In this document: positions 8,167 to 17,193 of the stretch, in pieces
Position numbering within the stretch: the first letter of the stretch is position 1
Layout: each line of letters begins with the position of its first letter
Origin: Hymenobacter canadensis
Lineage (GTDB): Bacteria; Bacteroidota; Bacteroidia; Cytophagales; Hymenobacteraceae
Reading direction: 5' to 3'
Length of the DNA stretch: 64,000 bases
NCBI RefSeq assembly: GCF_027359925.1
Contig: NZ_CP114767.1
Span: 2,108,001-2,172,000 of the forward strand
Notes under the pieces: model-generated
Database searches by the model: none
Seen by the model: only the letters and a program-made list of their open reading frames with translations
Told to the model about the DNA's origin: nothing
Program-made: the position numbers and the translations under genes

Positions 8167-9990
8167 ATGTCTACTATTTCTTCTTCGCCTACCTCCACTC
8201 CCACGCTGCAAGTTGGCATGGGCGCGCTTCCACACGAACACGGCACCACCTTCCGCGTTTGGGCTCCGGCCGCTACCGCCGTTTCGGTGGTGGGGCCTCT
8301 CAACGATTGGGATGTCACTACGCACCCGCTGCAGCACGAAGCCGACGGCTACTGGGCCGCCGATTTCCTGGATCTGCCGGCCGGCACCGAGTACAAGTTC
8401 GAGCTGACCACGCCCACCGGCCAGCTCCGCAAAAACGACCCCTACGCCCGCCAGGTGACGCACTCGGCCGGCAACTCCATCGTGCCCGACCACGGCTTCG
8501 ACTGGGAAGACGACCATTTTGAAATGCCAGCCTGGAACTCGCTGGTGATCTACGAGCTGCACGTGGGCACCTTCAACGTGAAAAACCCCGAGCAGCCCGG
8601 CACCTTCCTCGACGTGATTGAGAAGCTGGACTACCTGCGCGAGCTGGGCATCAACGCAATTGAAATCATGCCGCCCACCGAGTTTCCGGGCGGCCGCAGC
8701 TGGGGCTACAACCCCTCGCACCCGTTTGCGCTGGAAACCGAGTACGGCGGGCCGCAGGCCTTTAAGGAGCTGGTGAAACAGGCCCACCGCCACGGAATTG
8801 CCGTGATTCTGGACGTGGTGTACAACCACTTCGGGCCCGGCGACCTGGACTTGTGGCAGTTTGACGGCTGGCAGGAAAACGACGGCGGCGGCATCTACTT
8901 CTACAACGACTGGCGCGCCGAAACGCCCTGGGGCCACAACCGCCCCGACTACGGCCGCGACGCCGTGCGGGCCTACATCCGCGACAACGCCCTGATGTGG
9001 CTGGAAGATTACCGCGTCGACGGCCTGCGCTGCGACTCCATCTCGCACATCCGCAACGTAGATGGTGCCTCCGACCCTTCCCGCGACCTGCCCGACGGCT
9101 GGAGCCTGATGAAATGGATCAACGAGGAAGTGCACCGGCACATGCCTTGGAAGATCATGATTGCCGAGGATCTGCAGGGCAATGAGTACATCACGCGGCG
9201 CCCCGAAGACGGCGGCCAGGGCTTCTCCAGCCAGTGGGATGCGGCCTTTGTCAACATCATCCGCGACGCGCTGGTGACGCCGAATGACGCCGACCGCGAC
9301 ATGCCCCACGTAGCCGAAACCCTCACCGGCGTGTACAACGGCGACGCCTTCCAGCGCATTATCTACACCGAAAGCCACGACGAGGTGGCCAACGGCAAGA
9401 GCCGCGTGACCGAGGAAATCATGCCCGGCGACGCGCACACCTGGTTTCCGAAGAAGCGCGCCACGCTCGGCGCGGCGCTAGTGTTCACGGCGCCCGGCAT
9501 CCCGATGATGTTTCAGGGCCAGGAGATGCTGGCCGACGGCTACTTCTCCGACGACCTGCCGCTGCAGTGGGAGCACGCCGAGCAGCACCCCGGCCTCGTG
9601 CACCTCTACCGCGACCTGATTAAGCTGCGCCGCAACCTGGCCGGCCACACCCGCGGCCTGCTGGGCCAGCACACCGAGGTGCATCACCTCAACAACGATG
9701 ACAAAACGCTGGCCTTCATCCGCCGCGACCAGTCCGGCCCCGGCGACACCACCGTGGTGCTCTGCAACTTCGCCGACCACTCGCACGAGAACTACACCAT
9801 CGGGCTGCCCCGCGGCGGCACCTGGCGTGTGCGCTTCAACTCCGACTGGGCCGGCTACGACGAGGAGTTCGGCAACTTCGAGAGCCTCGACACGCTGGCC
9901 GAGCCCGGCATCTACGACGACCAGCCCTTCCACGCCTCGTTCGGGCTGGGCCCGTATTCGGTGCTGATTATCTCGCAGGAGCCGGGGTAG
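8167..9990 (+). CDS. GH13 1,4-alpha-glucan branching-type enzyme
   Basis: A 607-residue cytoplasmic protein. Residues 15-90 form a CBM48-like domain (FRVWAPAAxxVSVVG), followed by a GH13 TIM barrel with all four signature regions: DVVYNHF near 216, the nucleophile Asp290 in GLRCDSI, the acid/base Glu334 in IAEDL and the transition-state Asp405 in ESHDE, then a C-terminal beta domain. It should act on alpha-1,4-glucans. Placement beside a glycogen synthase supports a branching role; a trehalohydrolase (TreZ-like) or related GH13 activity cannot be excluded because the domain order is shared. ATG at 8167 preferred over an upstream TTG/CTG-type extension of eight hydrophobic residues. Confidence 0.85.
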   Translation: MSTISSSPTSTPTLQVGMGALPHEHGTTFRVWAPAATAVSVVGPLNDWDVTTHPLQHEADGYWAADFLDLPAGTEYKFELTTPTGQLRKNDPYARQVTHSAGNSIVPDHGFDWEDDHFEMPAWNSLVIYELHVGTFNVKNPEQPGTFLDVIEKLDYLRELGINAIEIMPPTEFPGGRSWGYNPSHPFALETEYGGPQAFKELVKQAHRHGIAVILDVVYNHFGPGDLDLWQFDGWQENDGGGIYFYNDWRAETPWGHNRPDYGRDAVRAYIRDNALMWLEDYRVDGLRCDSISHIRNVDGASDPSRDLPDGWSLMKWINEEVHRHMPWKIMIAEDLQGNEYITRRPEDGGQGFSSQWDAAFVNIIRDALVTPNDADRDMPHVAETLTGVYNGDAFQRIIYTESHDEVANGKSRVTEEIMPGDAHTWFPKKRATLGAALVFTAPGIPMMFQGQEMLADGYFSDDLPLQWEHAEQHPGLVHLYRDLIKLRRNLAGHTRGLLGQHTEVHHLNNDDKTLAFIRRDQSGPGDTTVVLCNFADHSHENYTIGLPRGGTWRVRFNSDWAGYDEEFGNFESLDTLAEPGIYDDQPFHASFGLGPYSVLIISQEPG

Positions 9991-9999
9991 GCATAGGTT

Positions 10000-10083
10000 C
10001 GCGCAGAGGGCGCGGAGGTTGACGCAGAAGCCGCAGGGGTAGTTCTTCTGCGACTTCTGCGAAAACCTCCGCGCCCTCTGCGG
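10000..10083. repeat. Palindrome family F between the glycogen genes
   Basis: Arms GCAGAGGGCGCGGAGGTT (near 10003) and AACCTCCGCGCCCTCTGC (near 10064) are perfectly inverted, with an inner CGCAGAAG/CTTCTGCG pair. It fills most of the gap between the two glycogen genes. Confidence 0.85.
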
Positions 10084-10129
10084 GAAATGACGTTAAGGCC
10101 TATATCTTGCCCGCAAAACCCACCCCCCT

Positions 10130-11968
10130 ATGCAAGTCCCCACCGCTGCCCCCGCCCCCCTCGCCCCCGATGCCCTGCTGGTAGAAGTGGCCTGGGAAGT
10201 CTGCAATCAGGTGGGCGGCATCTACACCGTTATCCGCAGCAAGGTGCCCGCCACCGTGCAAGGCTGGGACGACCGGTACTGCCTGCTGGGCCCCTACTTC
10301 CAGCAGCAGGCCCAGAGCGAGTTTGAGCCCTACGACGACTACCAGCTTTCCACCCTCAGCGACCCATTTGCCGGGGCCGTGCGCGAAATGCGCAGGCTCG
10401 GCTACGACGTGCACCTGGGCGTGTGGCTCGTGACGGGCCGCCCCCGGGTGGTGCTGATCAACCCTTACCAGGCGTATCCGCAGCTCGGCCAGATCAAGAG
10501 CGACCTGTGGCACCACCACGGCATCCCGACGCCCGACCACGACGATCTGCTGCATCAGGTGGAAGCCTTCGGGCACTTGGCCAAAATCTACCTGCAGATC
10601 CTGGCCGCCGAGGTGGTGCCACCGCAGCGGATTGTGGCCCACTTCCACGAGTGGATGACGGGCGTGGCCATTCCGGCGTTGCGCCGCGAGCAGACGCCGC
10701 TGCACATCGTGTTTACCACGCACGCCACGCTGCTAGGCCGCTACCTGGCCATGAACGACCCCAACTTCTACGAGCACCTGATGCTGGTAGATTGGGAAGC
10801 CGAGGCCAAGCGCTTCAACATCGAAACCGCCGTGCGCATTGAGCGCGCCGCCGCCCACGGCAGCCACGTTTTCACGACCGTGAGCGAGCTGACGGTGCGC
10901 GAGTGCATCTACCTGCTGGATAGGATTCCGGACGCGGTGCTGCCCAACGGCCTCAACATCGAGCGGTTTGTGGCGCTGCACGAGTTCCAGAACCTGCACC
11001 AGCAGTACAAGGCTAAGATTCACGAATTCGTGATGGCGCACTTCTTCCAGAGCTACTCGTTTGACCTGGACAAGACGCTCTACCTGTTCACGAGTGGCCG
11101 CTACGAGTACCACAACAAAGGCTTCGACCTGACGCTGGAGGCCCTGGCCCGCCTCAACTACCGCCTGCAGCAGAGCGGCTTGGAAGGCAATATTGTGATG
11201 TTCTTCATCACCAAGCGGCCGTTCCACAGCATCAATCCGCAGGTGCTGCAGAGCCGCGCTATTCTGGACGAGGTGCAGGAAACCTGCGAGGCCATTGAGC
11301 GGCAGGTGGGCGAGCGGCTGTTCTATGCCGCCGCCGGCAGCACCGACCATCGCCTGCCCGACCTCGACGCCCTCGTGGACGACTACTGGAAGCTGCGCTA
11401 CCGCCGTACGCTGCAAAGCTGGAAAACCACCAGCCTGCCCCCAGTCATCACCCACAACCTCGTCGACGACGCCAACGACGACATCCTCAACTTTGTGCGG
11501 CAGGCTAACCTCGTCAACAACCAGCACGACCGGGTGAAAATCGTCTACCACCCCGACTTCGTGTCGCCTACTTCGCCCCTGTTTGGCATGGAATACGGCC
11601 AGTTTGTGCGGGGCTGCCACCTGGGCGTGTTTCCGAGCTACTACGAGCCCTGGGGCTACACCCCGCTGGAGTGCGTGGCGCGCGGCGTACCGGCCGTCAC
11701 GTCGGACCTCTCCGGCTTCGGCGACTACGTGATGCAACACGTGCCCCAGCACGAGGAAAAGGGCATTTTCGTGGTGCAGCGCCAGGAAAAGAGCTTCGAC
11801 GAGTCGGCGGAAGAACTGACTGAGATGATGTGGCAGTTTGTGCTGCTCAACCGCCGCGAGCGAATCATGCAGCGCAACAACGTGGAAAGCAACGCCGAAA
11901 TCTTCGACTGGAAAAACCTGCGCGTGTACTACGACCGCGCCTACACGCTGGCCCTGGAGCGCAACTGA
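10130..11968 (+). CDS. GT3-family glycogen synthase
   Basis: A 612-residue protein resembling the animal/fungal type glycogen synthases (GT3) rather than the bacterial GlgA (GT5). Visible landmarks are EVAWEVCNQVGGIYTVIRSK at the N-terminus (donor loop), the HEWMTG segment near residue 173, the AHGSHVFTTVSE segment, and PSYYEPWGYTPLEC with Glu506 as the likely catalytic glutamate. It should extend alpha-1,4-glucan chains, with UDP-glucose the usual donor in the family. It is shorter than the roughly 700-residue eukaryotic forms because the C-terminal regulatory tail is missing, so phosphorylation control of that kind is not expected. It follows the GH13 gene, and a strong terminator ends it. 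Confidence 0.9.
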   Translation: MQVPTAAPAPLAPDALLVEVAWEVCNQVGGIYTVIRSKVPATVQGWDDRYCLLGPYFQQQAQSEFEPYDDYQLSTLSDPFAGAVREMRRLGYDVHLGVWLVTGRPRVVLINPYQAYPQLGQIKSDLWHHHGIPTPDHDDLLHQVEAFGHLAKIYLQILAAEVVPPQRIVAHFHEWMTGVAIPALRREQTPLHIVFTTHATLLGRYLAMNDPNFYEHLMLVDWEAEAKRFNIETAVRIERAAAHGSHVFTTVSELTVRECIYLLDRIPDAVLPNGLNIERFVALHEFQNLHQQYKAKIHEFVMAHFFQSYSFDLDKTLYLFTSGRYEYHNKGFDLTLEALARLNYRLQQSGLEGNIVMFFITKRPFHSINPQVLQSRAILDEVQETCEAIERQVGERLFYAAAGSTDHRLPDLDALVDDYWKLRYRRTLQSWKTTSLPPVITHNLVDDANDDILNFVRQANLVNNQHDRVKIVYHPDFVSPTSPLFGMEYGQFVRGCHLGVFPSYYEPWGYTPLECVARGVPAVTSDLSGFGDYVMQHVPQHEEKGIFVVQRQEKSFDESAEELTEMMWQFVLLNRRERIMQRNNVESNAEIFDWKNLRVYYDRAYTLALERN

Positions 11969-12000
11969 TTGCCAGCGGCTCCTCTTACTGACTTGCTTTA

Positions 12001-12036
12001 AAGCCTGGCTTCCGTCAACGGAAGCCAGGCTTTTTT
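12001..12036 (+). terminator. Rho-independent terminator after glycogen synthase
   Basis: Perfect 14-bp stem AAGCCTGGCTTCCG with a TCAA tetraloop and a run of six T. Confidence 0.9.
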
Positions 12037-12086
12037 GCGTTGAAATTCACTGGCTGCATCTGGCCGAATTCTGCTAAGTGTATACG

Positions 12087-12121
12087 AAAAAAGTCCCGGC
12101 TGCGCAGTGCGCAGCCGGGAC
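12087..12121 (-). terminator. Terminator of the fasciclin lipoprotein gene
   Basis: Palindrome GTCCCGGCTGCGCA with its complement, followed on the minus strand by six T; lies 29 bp past the stop codon. Confidence 0.85.
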
Positions 12122-12149
12122 CGAAGCAACAGGCCGCAACCAGCCAAAA

Positions 12150-13169
12150 TCAGGGCCGCAACACTTGGTCGATGACATGTACGACGCCGTTGGTAGCCAG
12201 CACGTTGGCCGCGGCAATATTGGCCGCTGTGCCGGTGCCGCCCCGCACCGTAAAGCTGGTGCCAGCAGCGGCCACCGTCACGGGGCCACCCAGCGTTGTG
12301 ACGGTGCCGGCCGCCAGGTCAGACGAGAAAACGCGGCCTGTACTGATAACGTGGCGGGAAAGAATGGCCGTCAGGTCGGCATCCGACACCGAGCTGAGTG
12401 GAGCGGTGCCCAATAGCGCCCGGAAGGCGGCATCCGTAGGCGCAAATACCGTTACGTTGGCGCCCTGAGTGCCGGCTGCTGCCAGAATCGGGGCCGCGGC
12501 GGGGCGCTGCAAAGCCTGCAGCAGCAGCGTAAACTCCGGCGTAGCCGCACTGGCTCTGGATACCACAATGGCCGCAATGGTCTGGCTTGGTGGCATCAGC
12601 ACGTTGTCGATGGCGTGGATGGTGCCATTGCTGGCTGCCACATCCGCCGTCACGACGCGTGTGCCGCCGTTGATAGATACGCCCGCTGCGTTTTTGGTCA
12701 GGTACAGCGTATTATCGTTGATAGTGGCCCCGCCAACCGTGCTAGCGGGCCGGGCGGTGGTGGCGCTGCTGCTACCGTTGGCAATGTCAGCTGCCTTCAC
12801 ATTGGCCCCGAGCACATGATAAAGCAGAATGCCTCGCAGCGTAGCTATCTGGCTGGCATCGGTGATGGCCGTGATGTTGGCCGCGTTGTTGAATGGCGCC
12901 GACAGCTTGGCGAAGGCGTCGTTGGTGGGCGCAAACACCGTGAACGGACCAGTGCCGCTGAGCGTGGTAGCCAGATCGGTTTTTGTGACGGCCGCTACCA
13001 ACGTACTGAACGCGGGGTTGCCCTGCGCTACCTGCACGATATTCTGGGCCGGCGTGGCGGGAGCAGCATCATCGTCGCAGGAAGCCAGGCTGAAGCTGCC
13101 TGCTGCAAAGAGCCCCAGCAGCAGCGTACGAAACAAGGTCCAGACGTTAGGAAAGGTGGGTGTGTTCAT
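12150..13169 (-). CDS. Lipoprotein with two fasciclin (FAS1) domains
   Basis: A 339-residue protein with an N-terminal signal ending in the lipobox LASC, so it is anchored by lipid on the cell envelope. Two FAS1 domains follow (about residues 45-180 and 195-339), each with the family patterns FTVFAPTNDAF / VTVFAPTDAAF and HAIDNVL / HVIDQVL. FAS1 domains mediate adhesion or matrix contacts in many organisms; the bacterial role is not fixed. ATG at 13169 chosen since it directly begins the signal peptide; an open frame continues 26 codons upstream with no signal-like character. Its own terminator follows. Confidence 0.9.
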   Translation of the reverse strand: MNTPTFPNVWTLFRTLLLGLFAAGSFSLASCDDDAAPATPAQNIVQVAQGNPAFSTLVAAVTKTDLATTLSGTGPFTVFAPTNDAFAKLSAPFNNAANITAITDASQIATLRGILLYHVLGANVKAADIANGSSSATTARPASTVGGATINDNTLYLTKNAAGVSINGGTRVVTADVAASNGTIHAIDNVLMPPSQTIAAIVVSRASAATPEFTLLLQALQRPAAAPILAAAGTQGANVTVFAPTDAAFRALLGTAPLSSVSDADLTAILSRHVISTGRVFSSDLAAGTVTTLGGPVTVAAAGTSFTVRGGTGTAANIAAANVLATNGVVHVIDQVLRP

Positions 13170-13301
13170 GGCGTTGAACTTTTTAGGGTGGAAGCTTAAA
13201 CAACATATGCAGTACCGACAGATTATACAGATGTTAGGAGGGGCCAAAATTTTGTAACTACCGCAGCACCTGTTACTTCACCAAGGCCCCATCTTTACCG
13301 G

Positions 13302-14147
13302 ATGCGCTATTCGTTCCGTACTTACATCCGCCTTTGCCTGGTTGGCTGGACTTGCCTGCTGGCCGGCACCGCCCTCGCCCACGAGTTCTGGTTGCTGCCC
13401 ACGCCCTTCTTCGTAGCGCCCGGCACCAGCCTGAATTTGCGGGTATTTGTGGGCGAAAACTTCAGCGGGGAGCGGTGGGCCGGCAAAAGCAGCCGCATCA
13501 CGCAACTCACCCATTTCGCCCCCACCGGCCCCCACGACCTGCGGGCCGCCGCCACCACCGCCGACACGCTGCACGCCGCCGTGACGTTCCGGGAGCCGGG
13601 CACGCACTTGGTTGCGCTGGCCACCAACAACGCGTTTCTCACCCTCGACGCCAGCAAATTCAACTCCTACCTCAAGGAAGAAGGCCTCGACTATATATTG
13701 CTGGAACGGCAGAAGCGCGGCAGCCTCAACCAGCCCGGCCGCGAGGCCTACCGCCGCTGCGCCACCACGCTGGTGCAGGTCGGCACCCCCGCCGCCCTGG
13801 ATACCGCCCGCGCCTGGAGCCGCCCCACTGGCCTGCCGCTGGAGCTGGTGCCCGAGCAAAATCCCTACACCCTCAAAGCCGGGGCTTCGCTCACGGTGCG
13901 CGTGCTGGCCGAGGGCCAGCCGCAGGCCGGCCAGCTGGTACAGATATGGCAGTGCAGCCCCGGCCAACCCGTGCGAATCAGCAAACTCTACAGTAACCAA
14001 AACGGCCGCGTGCTGTTTCGTTTAACCGGGGCCGGCCAATACCTGCTCAGCACCGTCAGAATGGTGCCTGCTACGCTGCCTGAGGCCGATTGGCAGAGCA
14101 CTTGGGCGAGTCTCACATTTGGATTTCGGCCTCCTGCGGGGCGTTGA
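13302..14147 (+). CDS. DUF4198-type secreted protein (NikM-like)
   Basis: A 281-residue protein with a clear signal peptide (residues 1-26, cleavage near ALA-HEFW). The mature N-terminus HEFWLLPTPFFVAPG is typical of the DUF4198 family, predicted beta-rich periplasmic proteins sometimes found with nickel or cobalt uptake genes. No transporter gene is adjacent, so metal binding is a family-level guess only. The HEFW start after cleavage could give an amino-terminal metal site. The gene is divergent from the fasciclin lipoprotein and upstream of a STAS gene with its own promoter. Confidence 0.8.
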   Translation: MRYSFRTYIRLCLVGWTCLLAGTALAHEFWLLPTPFFVAPGTSLNLRVFVGENFSGERWAGKSSRITQLTHFAPTGPHDLRAAATTADTLHAAVTFREPGTHLVALATNNAFLTLDASKFNSYLKEEGLDYILLERQKRGSLNQPGREAYRRCATTLVQVGTPAALDTARAWSRPTGLPLELVPEQNPYTLKAGASLTVRVLAEGQPQAGQLVQIWQCSPGQPVRISKLYSNQNGRVLFRLTGAGQYLLSTVRMVPATLPEADWQSTWASLTFGFRPPAGR

Positions 14148-14209
14148 CTCAAGTTTTTTTGAGAAATTGTTCAACTGCCGGGCGCACATTCAGCGAATCT
14201 TTTTTTTAT

Positions 14210-14217
14210 TACCTTCG
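14210..14217 (+). promoter_or_regulatory. -7 promoter element TACCTTCG
   Basis: One mismatch to TAnnTTTG; 32 bases before the ATG of the STAS gene and just after a T-rich run that may end the previous transcript. Confidence 0.55.
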
Positions 14218-14249
14218 CAACTCTCTTACAACTCCGAACCACCGACGGT

Positions 14250-14624
14250 ATGAAGTACTCAATTGATAAAAAGGAAACGTACACGATAATTACGATTGAC
14301 GAGAAGAAGCTGGACACTACCGTGGCTCCCGATCTGAAATCGGAATTCGTGAAGCTGAATGCCGAAGGAATCAACAACCTGATTCTGGACCTCAGCAACG
14401 TAAAGTACACCGACTCATCGGGGTTGAGCTCTATTCTCATTGCCAATCGTCTCTGCAATTCCACTGGCGGCCTGCTGGTGCTCACTGGCCTGCAGGACCA
14501 CGTAATGAAGCTCATTACCATCAGCAAGCTCGAATCAGTACTGCACATTCTGCCCACCGTGGAAGAAGGCATCGACCGGATTTTCCTGCACGCCATTGAG
14601 CGCGACCTGACCAGCAAAGAATAG
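14250..14624 (+). CDS. STAS-domain anti-anti-sigma-factor-like protein
   Basis: A 124-residue single STAS domain. The segment LILDLSNVKYTDSSGLSSIL carries the Asp-Ser-Ser-Gly motif, with Ser56/Ser57 as the likely phosphorylation site of SpoIIAA-type partner-switching proteins. Such proteins bind anti-sigma kinases or other targets depending on phosphorylation. No kinase, phosphatase or sigma-factor gene is nearby, so the partner is unknown. A second STAS protein lies in the fur-purA operon at 59 kb. The low GC of the first codons is mild. The next gene, ribonuclease Z, is 136 bp downstream across a hairpin repeat. Confidence 0.85.
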   Translation: MKYSIDKKETYTIITIDEKKLDTTVAPDLKSEFVKLNAEGINNLILDLSNVKYTDSSGLSSILIANRLCNSTGGLLVLTGLQDHVMKLITISKLESVLHILPTVEEGIDRIFLHAIERDLTSKE

Positions 14625-14635
14625 CGTCTTTTCGG

Positions 14636-14690
14636 TCGTCAGTTGTTGGTTGTCAGTTGTCAGACTTTATTTAGCTGGCACCTGACAACC
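14636..14690. repeat. Intergenic TTGTCAG hairpin repeat, copy 2
   Basis: Plus-strand arm GTTGGTTGTCAGTTGTCAG facing CTGGCACCTGACAACC; related to the repeat at 190-257. It lies between the STAS gene and rnz. Confidence 0.6.
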
Positions 14691-14760
14691 AATTTGCATT
14701 TCACAGCCTGCCCCCGGGAGCGGGCCCCTGACGACCACCCACTGCAAACAACCAACTCTC

Positions 14761-15678
14761 TTGGAGTTTGAGCTGAAAATTCTGGGCAGTGCTTCGGCCA
14801 CCCCCTTCCTCGACCGCCACCACACGGCGCAGGTCCTGACGGTGGCCGGCAGTCAATATCTCATCGACTGTGGCGAAGGCACGCAGCGCCGCCTGATGGA
14901 GCACAAGATTCGGCACCAGCGCATCCGCACCGTCTTCATCAGCCACCTGCACGGCGACCATTTCTTCGGGCTGTTCGGGCTGCTGGGCACCATGCATCTC
15001 AACGGCCGCACCGAGCCGCTGCAGGTGTTCGGGCCGGCTGGCCTCGATGAGGTGCTTACCATGCAGTTCCGGCACTCCTACACCCAGCTCAGCTTCGAGC
15101 TCGACTTCACGGCCGTGGATACCACGCAGCACGCCCAGGTGTTCGAAGACAAGAACCTGACCGTGCATACGCTGCCCATGCGCCACCGCATTCCGTGCTG
15201 TGGCTACCTGTTTCGGGAGAAGCCCAAGCGCCGGCGCCTGCTGGCTTCCCGGCTGCCCAATGGCCTCACCCCGGCCCAGCTCACGGCCCTCACCCTCGGC
15301 GAGGATCTGCTGGATGAGCAGGGCCAGTTGCTGGTGGCCAACGCCGCCGTTACCGCCGAGCCCAAGCGCGCCCGCAGCTACGCCTTCTGCTCCGATACGA
15401 TGTACACGGAGAGCCTGGCCGACCTCGTGCACGGCGTAGACCTGCTCTACCACGAGGCCACGTTTATGGACGATCTGCGGGAGCGGGCCGCCGTGACGCA
15501 CCACTCCACGGCCCGGCAGGCCGGTCTGCTGGCACGGCGGGCCGAAGTACACCGCCTGCTCATCGGCCACTTCAGCAGCCGCTACCGCGACCTGGAGCCG
15601 CTGCTGAACGAGGCCAAAACCCAGTTTGAGTGGACGGAGCTGGCCGTGGAAGGCCTCACTATTTCGCTGGCCGAGTAG
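14761..15678 (+). CDS. rnz: Ribonuclease Z
   Basis: A 305-residue metallo-beta-lactamase-fold endonuclease that trims tRNA precursors at the 3' end. The Zn-binding motif SHLHGDH (His62, His64, Asp66, His67) is intact, and later ligands are seen in FCSDTMY and HEATF. The length matches the short-form RNase Z. The start is TTG at 14761: the conserved N-terminus (MEFELKILGSASATP) begins exactly there and no ATG is available. The sequence has no signal or membrane segment and the product is cytoplasmic. No clear -7 element is seen, so it may be transcribed from the STAS promoter across the hairpin repeat. Confidence 0.92.
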   Translation: MEFELKILGSASATPFLDRHHTAQVLTVAGSQYLIDCGEGTQRRLMEHKIRHQRIRTVFISHLHGDHFFGLFGLLGTMHLNGRTEPLQVFGPAGLDEVLTMQFRHSYTQLSFELDFTAVDTTQHAQVFEDKNLTVHTLPMRHRIPCCGYLFREKPKRRRLLASRLPNGLTPAQLTALTLGEDLLDEQGQLLVANAAVTAEPKRARSYAFCSDTMYTESLADLVHGVDLLYHEATFMDDLRERAAVTHHSTARQAGLLARRAEVHRLLIGHFSSRYRDLEPLLNEAKTQFEWTELAVEGLTISLAE

Positions 15679-15680
15679 GC

Positions 15681-15718
15681 AAAACGTCATACAGAGGCGC
15701 AGCCGAAGCATGACGGCC
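15681..15718. repeat. Single diverged arm of palindrome family C
   Basis: The stretch AACGTCATACAG...GCCGAAGCATGACGG resembles the family C arm with internal deletions; no partner arm is present. Confidence 0.45.
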
Positions 15719-15762
15719 ATTCTAATACCCGAAATCAACCGTTGGTTTCCCTCTCCCCTTCT

Positions 15763-16512
15763 ATGCCCCAACCTTTATCCCACAAAAAGCAGCAGCTCTA
15801 CCTCGTCCTTAGCGGTATTTTCATCGTCAATGCACTGCTGGCCGAAATTATTGGTGTAAAGATATTCTCGGTTGAAGCCCTCATGGGCCTGCCCGGCAAC
15901 CTCACGGCGGGCGTGCTCATCTGGCCCGTGGTGTTCGTCACGACGGACATCATCAACGAGTATTTCGGCAAGGCAGGCGTGCTGCGTGTGAGCTACCTCA
16001 CGGTGGCGCTTATCCTGTTTGCCTTCGTGGTGATATATGCCACCACCAAGCTGCCGCCGGCCGCTTTCTGGCTCGATGTCAACAAGACCGACGCCGAAGG
16101 GCGCCCCTTCAACATCGACTTCGCCTACCAGAGCATTTTCCGGCAGGGCCTGGGCATTATTGCCGGTTCCATCACGGCGTTCGGCATTGGGCAGGTGCTC
16201 GATGCCACGGTGTTTCAGCTGCTACGGCGGGCCACCGGCGGGCGCTACATCTGGCTGCGGGCCACGGGCTCCACGCTGGTGTCGCAGCTCGTCGATTCGT
16301 TTGTGGTGCTGTACGTGGCCTTTTATTTGTTCGGCAACTGGACGCTGGACCAGGTGCTGAGCGTGGCCAACACCAATTACTGGTATAAATTCGCAGCTGC
16401 CATCCTGCTCACGCCCGTGCTCTACCTCGCCCACTTCCTCATCGACCGGTACCTCGGCGAAGAAGCCACGCAGGAGTTGCAGCAGGAAGCCACGGCTGAT
16501 GCGGCAGTGTAA
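15763..16512 (+). CDS. Queuosine precursor transporter (YhhQ/DUF165 family)
   Basis: A 249-residue protein with six hydrophobic segments. Family traits are the N-terminal YLVLSGIFIVNALLAEIIGVK, VVFVTTDIINEYFGK near residue 55-70 and LVSQLVDSFVVLY near residue 175. YhhQ proteins import queuosine precursors (preQ0/preQ1) for tRNA wobble-base modification. The position between ribonuclease Z and tryptophanyl-tRNA synthetase gives a loose tRNA-related neighbourhood. The ATG at 15763 was chosen; a TTG seven codons earlier is possible. No preQ1 riboswitch could be recognised in the short upstream gap. Confidence 0.88.
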   Translation: MPQPLSHKKQQLYLVLSGIFIVNALLAEIIGVKIFSVEALMGLPGNLTAGVLIWPVVFVTTDIINEYFGKAGVLRVSYLTVALILFAFVVIYATTKLPPAAFWLDVNKTDAEGRPFNIDFAYQSIFRQGLGIIAGSITAFGIGQVLDATVFQLLRRATGGRYIWLRATGSTLVSQLVDSFVVLYVAFYLFGNWTLDQVLSVANTNYWYKFAAAILLTPVLYLAHFLIDRYLGEEATQELQQEATADAAV

Positions 16513-16533
16513 TAACTATTATTTCCGGCTTAT

Positions 16534-17181
16534 ATGCGCCTCTTTTTGCTAATTATCAGCCTGTTAATTCCGCAGGCACTAATGGCCCAGTTTAACTCTT
16601 TTGAGGCTGGTTCCTACCGGCTAGCCGCCGACAAGACCGTCCATCACGAAGCCCGGATTAAGTTGCGTGGCAGCTCCACGTTAATAGTAAAGGATGCGAA
16701 AGGTGGTACCAGCAAATACACCCCGGCAAATGTGCTTTCCTTTCAACTAGGAGCCAGGAAATTCATTTCCGTCAGGGATTTTGACGTGGAAATGGGGCTG
16801 GCCAGCCAGACAATTGACGAGGCGTTTGTGCAGTTGCTCGACAGTGGCGCGCTGGTACTGATGCGCTACGAGTTTACCGTAGGCGGCCCTATGATGGTGG
16901 GAGCAGGCGGAAGCATGAGTGGTGGCGGAAGCTCCACGTACGAGGTCTATTTGCTGCGCTGGAACAATGAACTCTCGATTGCGCACATCCCGGCCAACCG
17001 CCTGACGGGTGGCGGCCCGAAATTCCGTGATGCACTTGTGCCCTACTTGCGGCAGCGGCCCGACCTGAGCAAGCTGGTAGAAAACAAACAAGTTACCATT
17101 GACAACCTACCGGCTATTGTTCGGGCTTTCAATTCCGGTCAGCCTTATGCGGCCGTCAATTCTACTTCTACTTCCGACTGA
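16534..17181 (+). CDS. Secreted protein of unknown function
   Basis: A 215-residue protein with an 18-residue signal peptide (cleavage near LMA-QFN). The mature part is beta-rich and has a Gly/Ser/Met-rich loop (about residues 112-132) between two folded-looking segments. It recalls many Bacteroidota secreted proteins of unknown function, but I cannot assign a family. It lies 21 bp after the queuosine transporter and 12 bp before trpS on the same strand, so the three genes may be one transcript. Codon use is ordinary, slightly AT-richer than its neighbours at the start. Confidence 0.75.
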   Translation: MRLFLLIISLLIPQALMAQFNSFEAGSYRLAADKTVHHEARIKLRGSSTLIVKDAKGGTSKYTPANVLSFQLGARKFISVRDFDVEMGLASQTIDEAFVQLLDSGALVLMRYEFTVGGPMMVGAGGSMSGGGSSTYEVYLLRWNNELSIAHIPANRLTGGGPKFRDALVPYLRQRPDLSKLVENKQVTIDNLPAIVRAFNSGQPYAAVNSTSTSD

Positions 17182-17193
17182 TTTCTTTTCATC

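Noticed and set aside
8143..9438. Long minus-strand frames opposite the GH13, argS, SpeA and GT51 genes (up to 500 codons).
   Set aside because: High GC in third codon positions leaves the opposite strand open; these frames lack domains and promoters and overlap well-identified genes.
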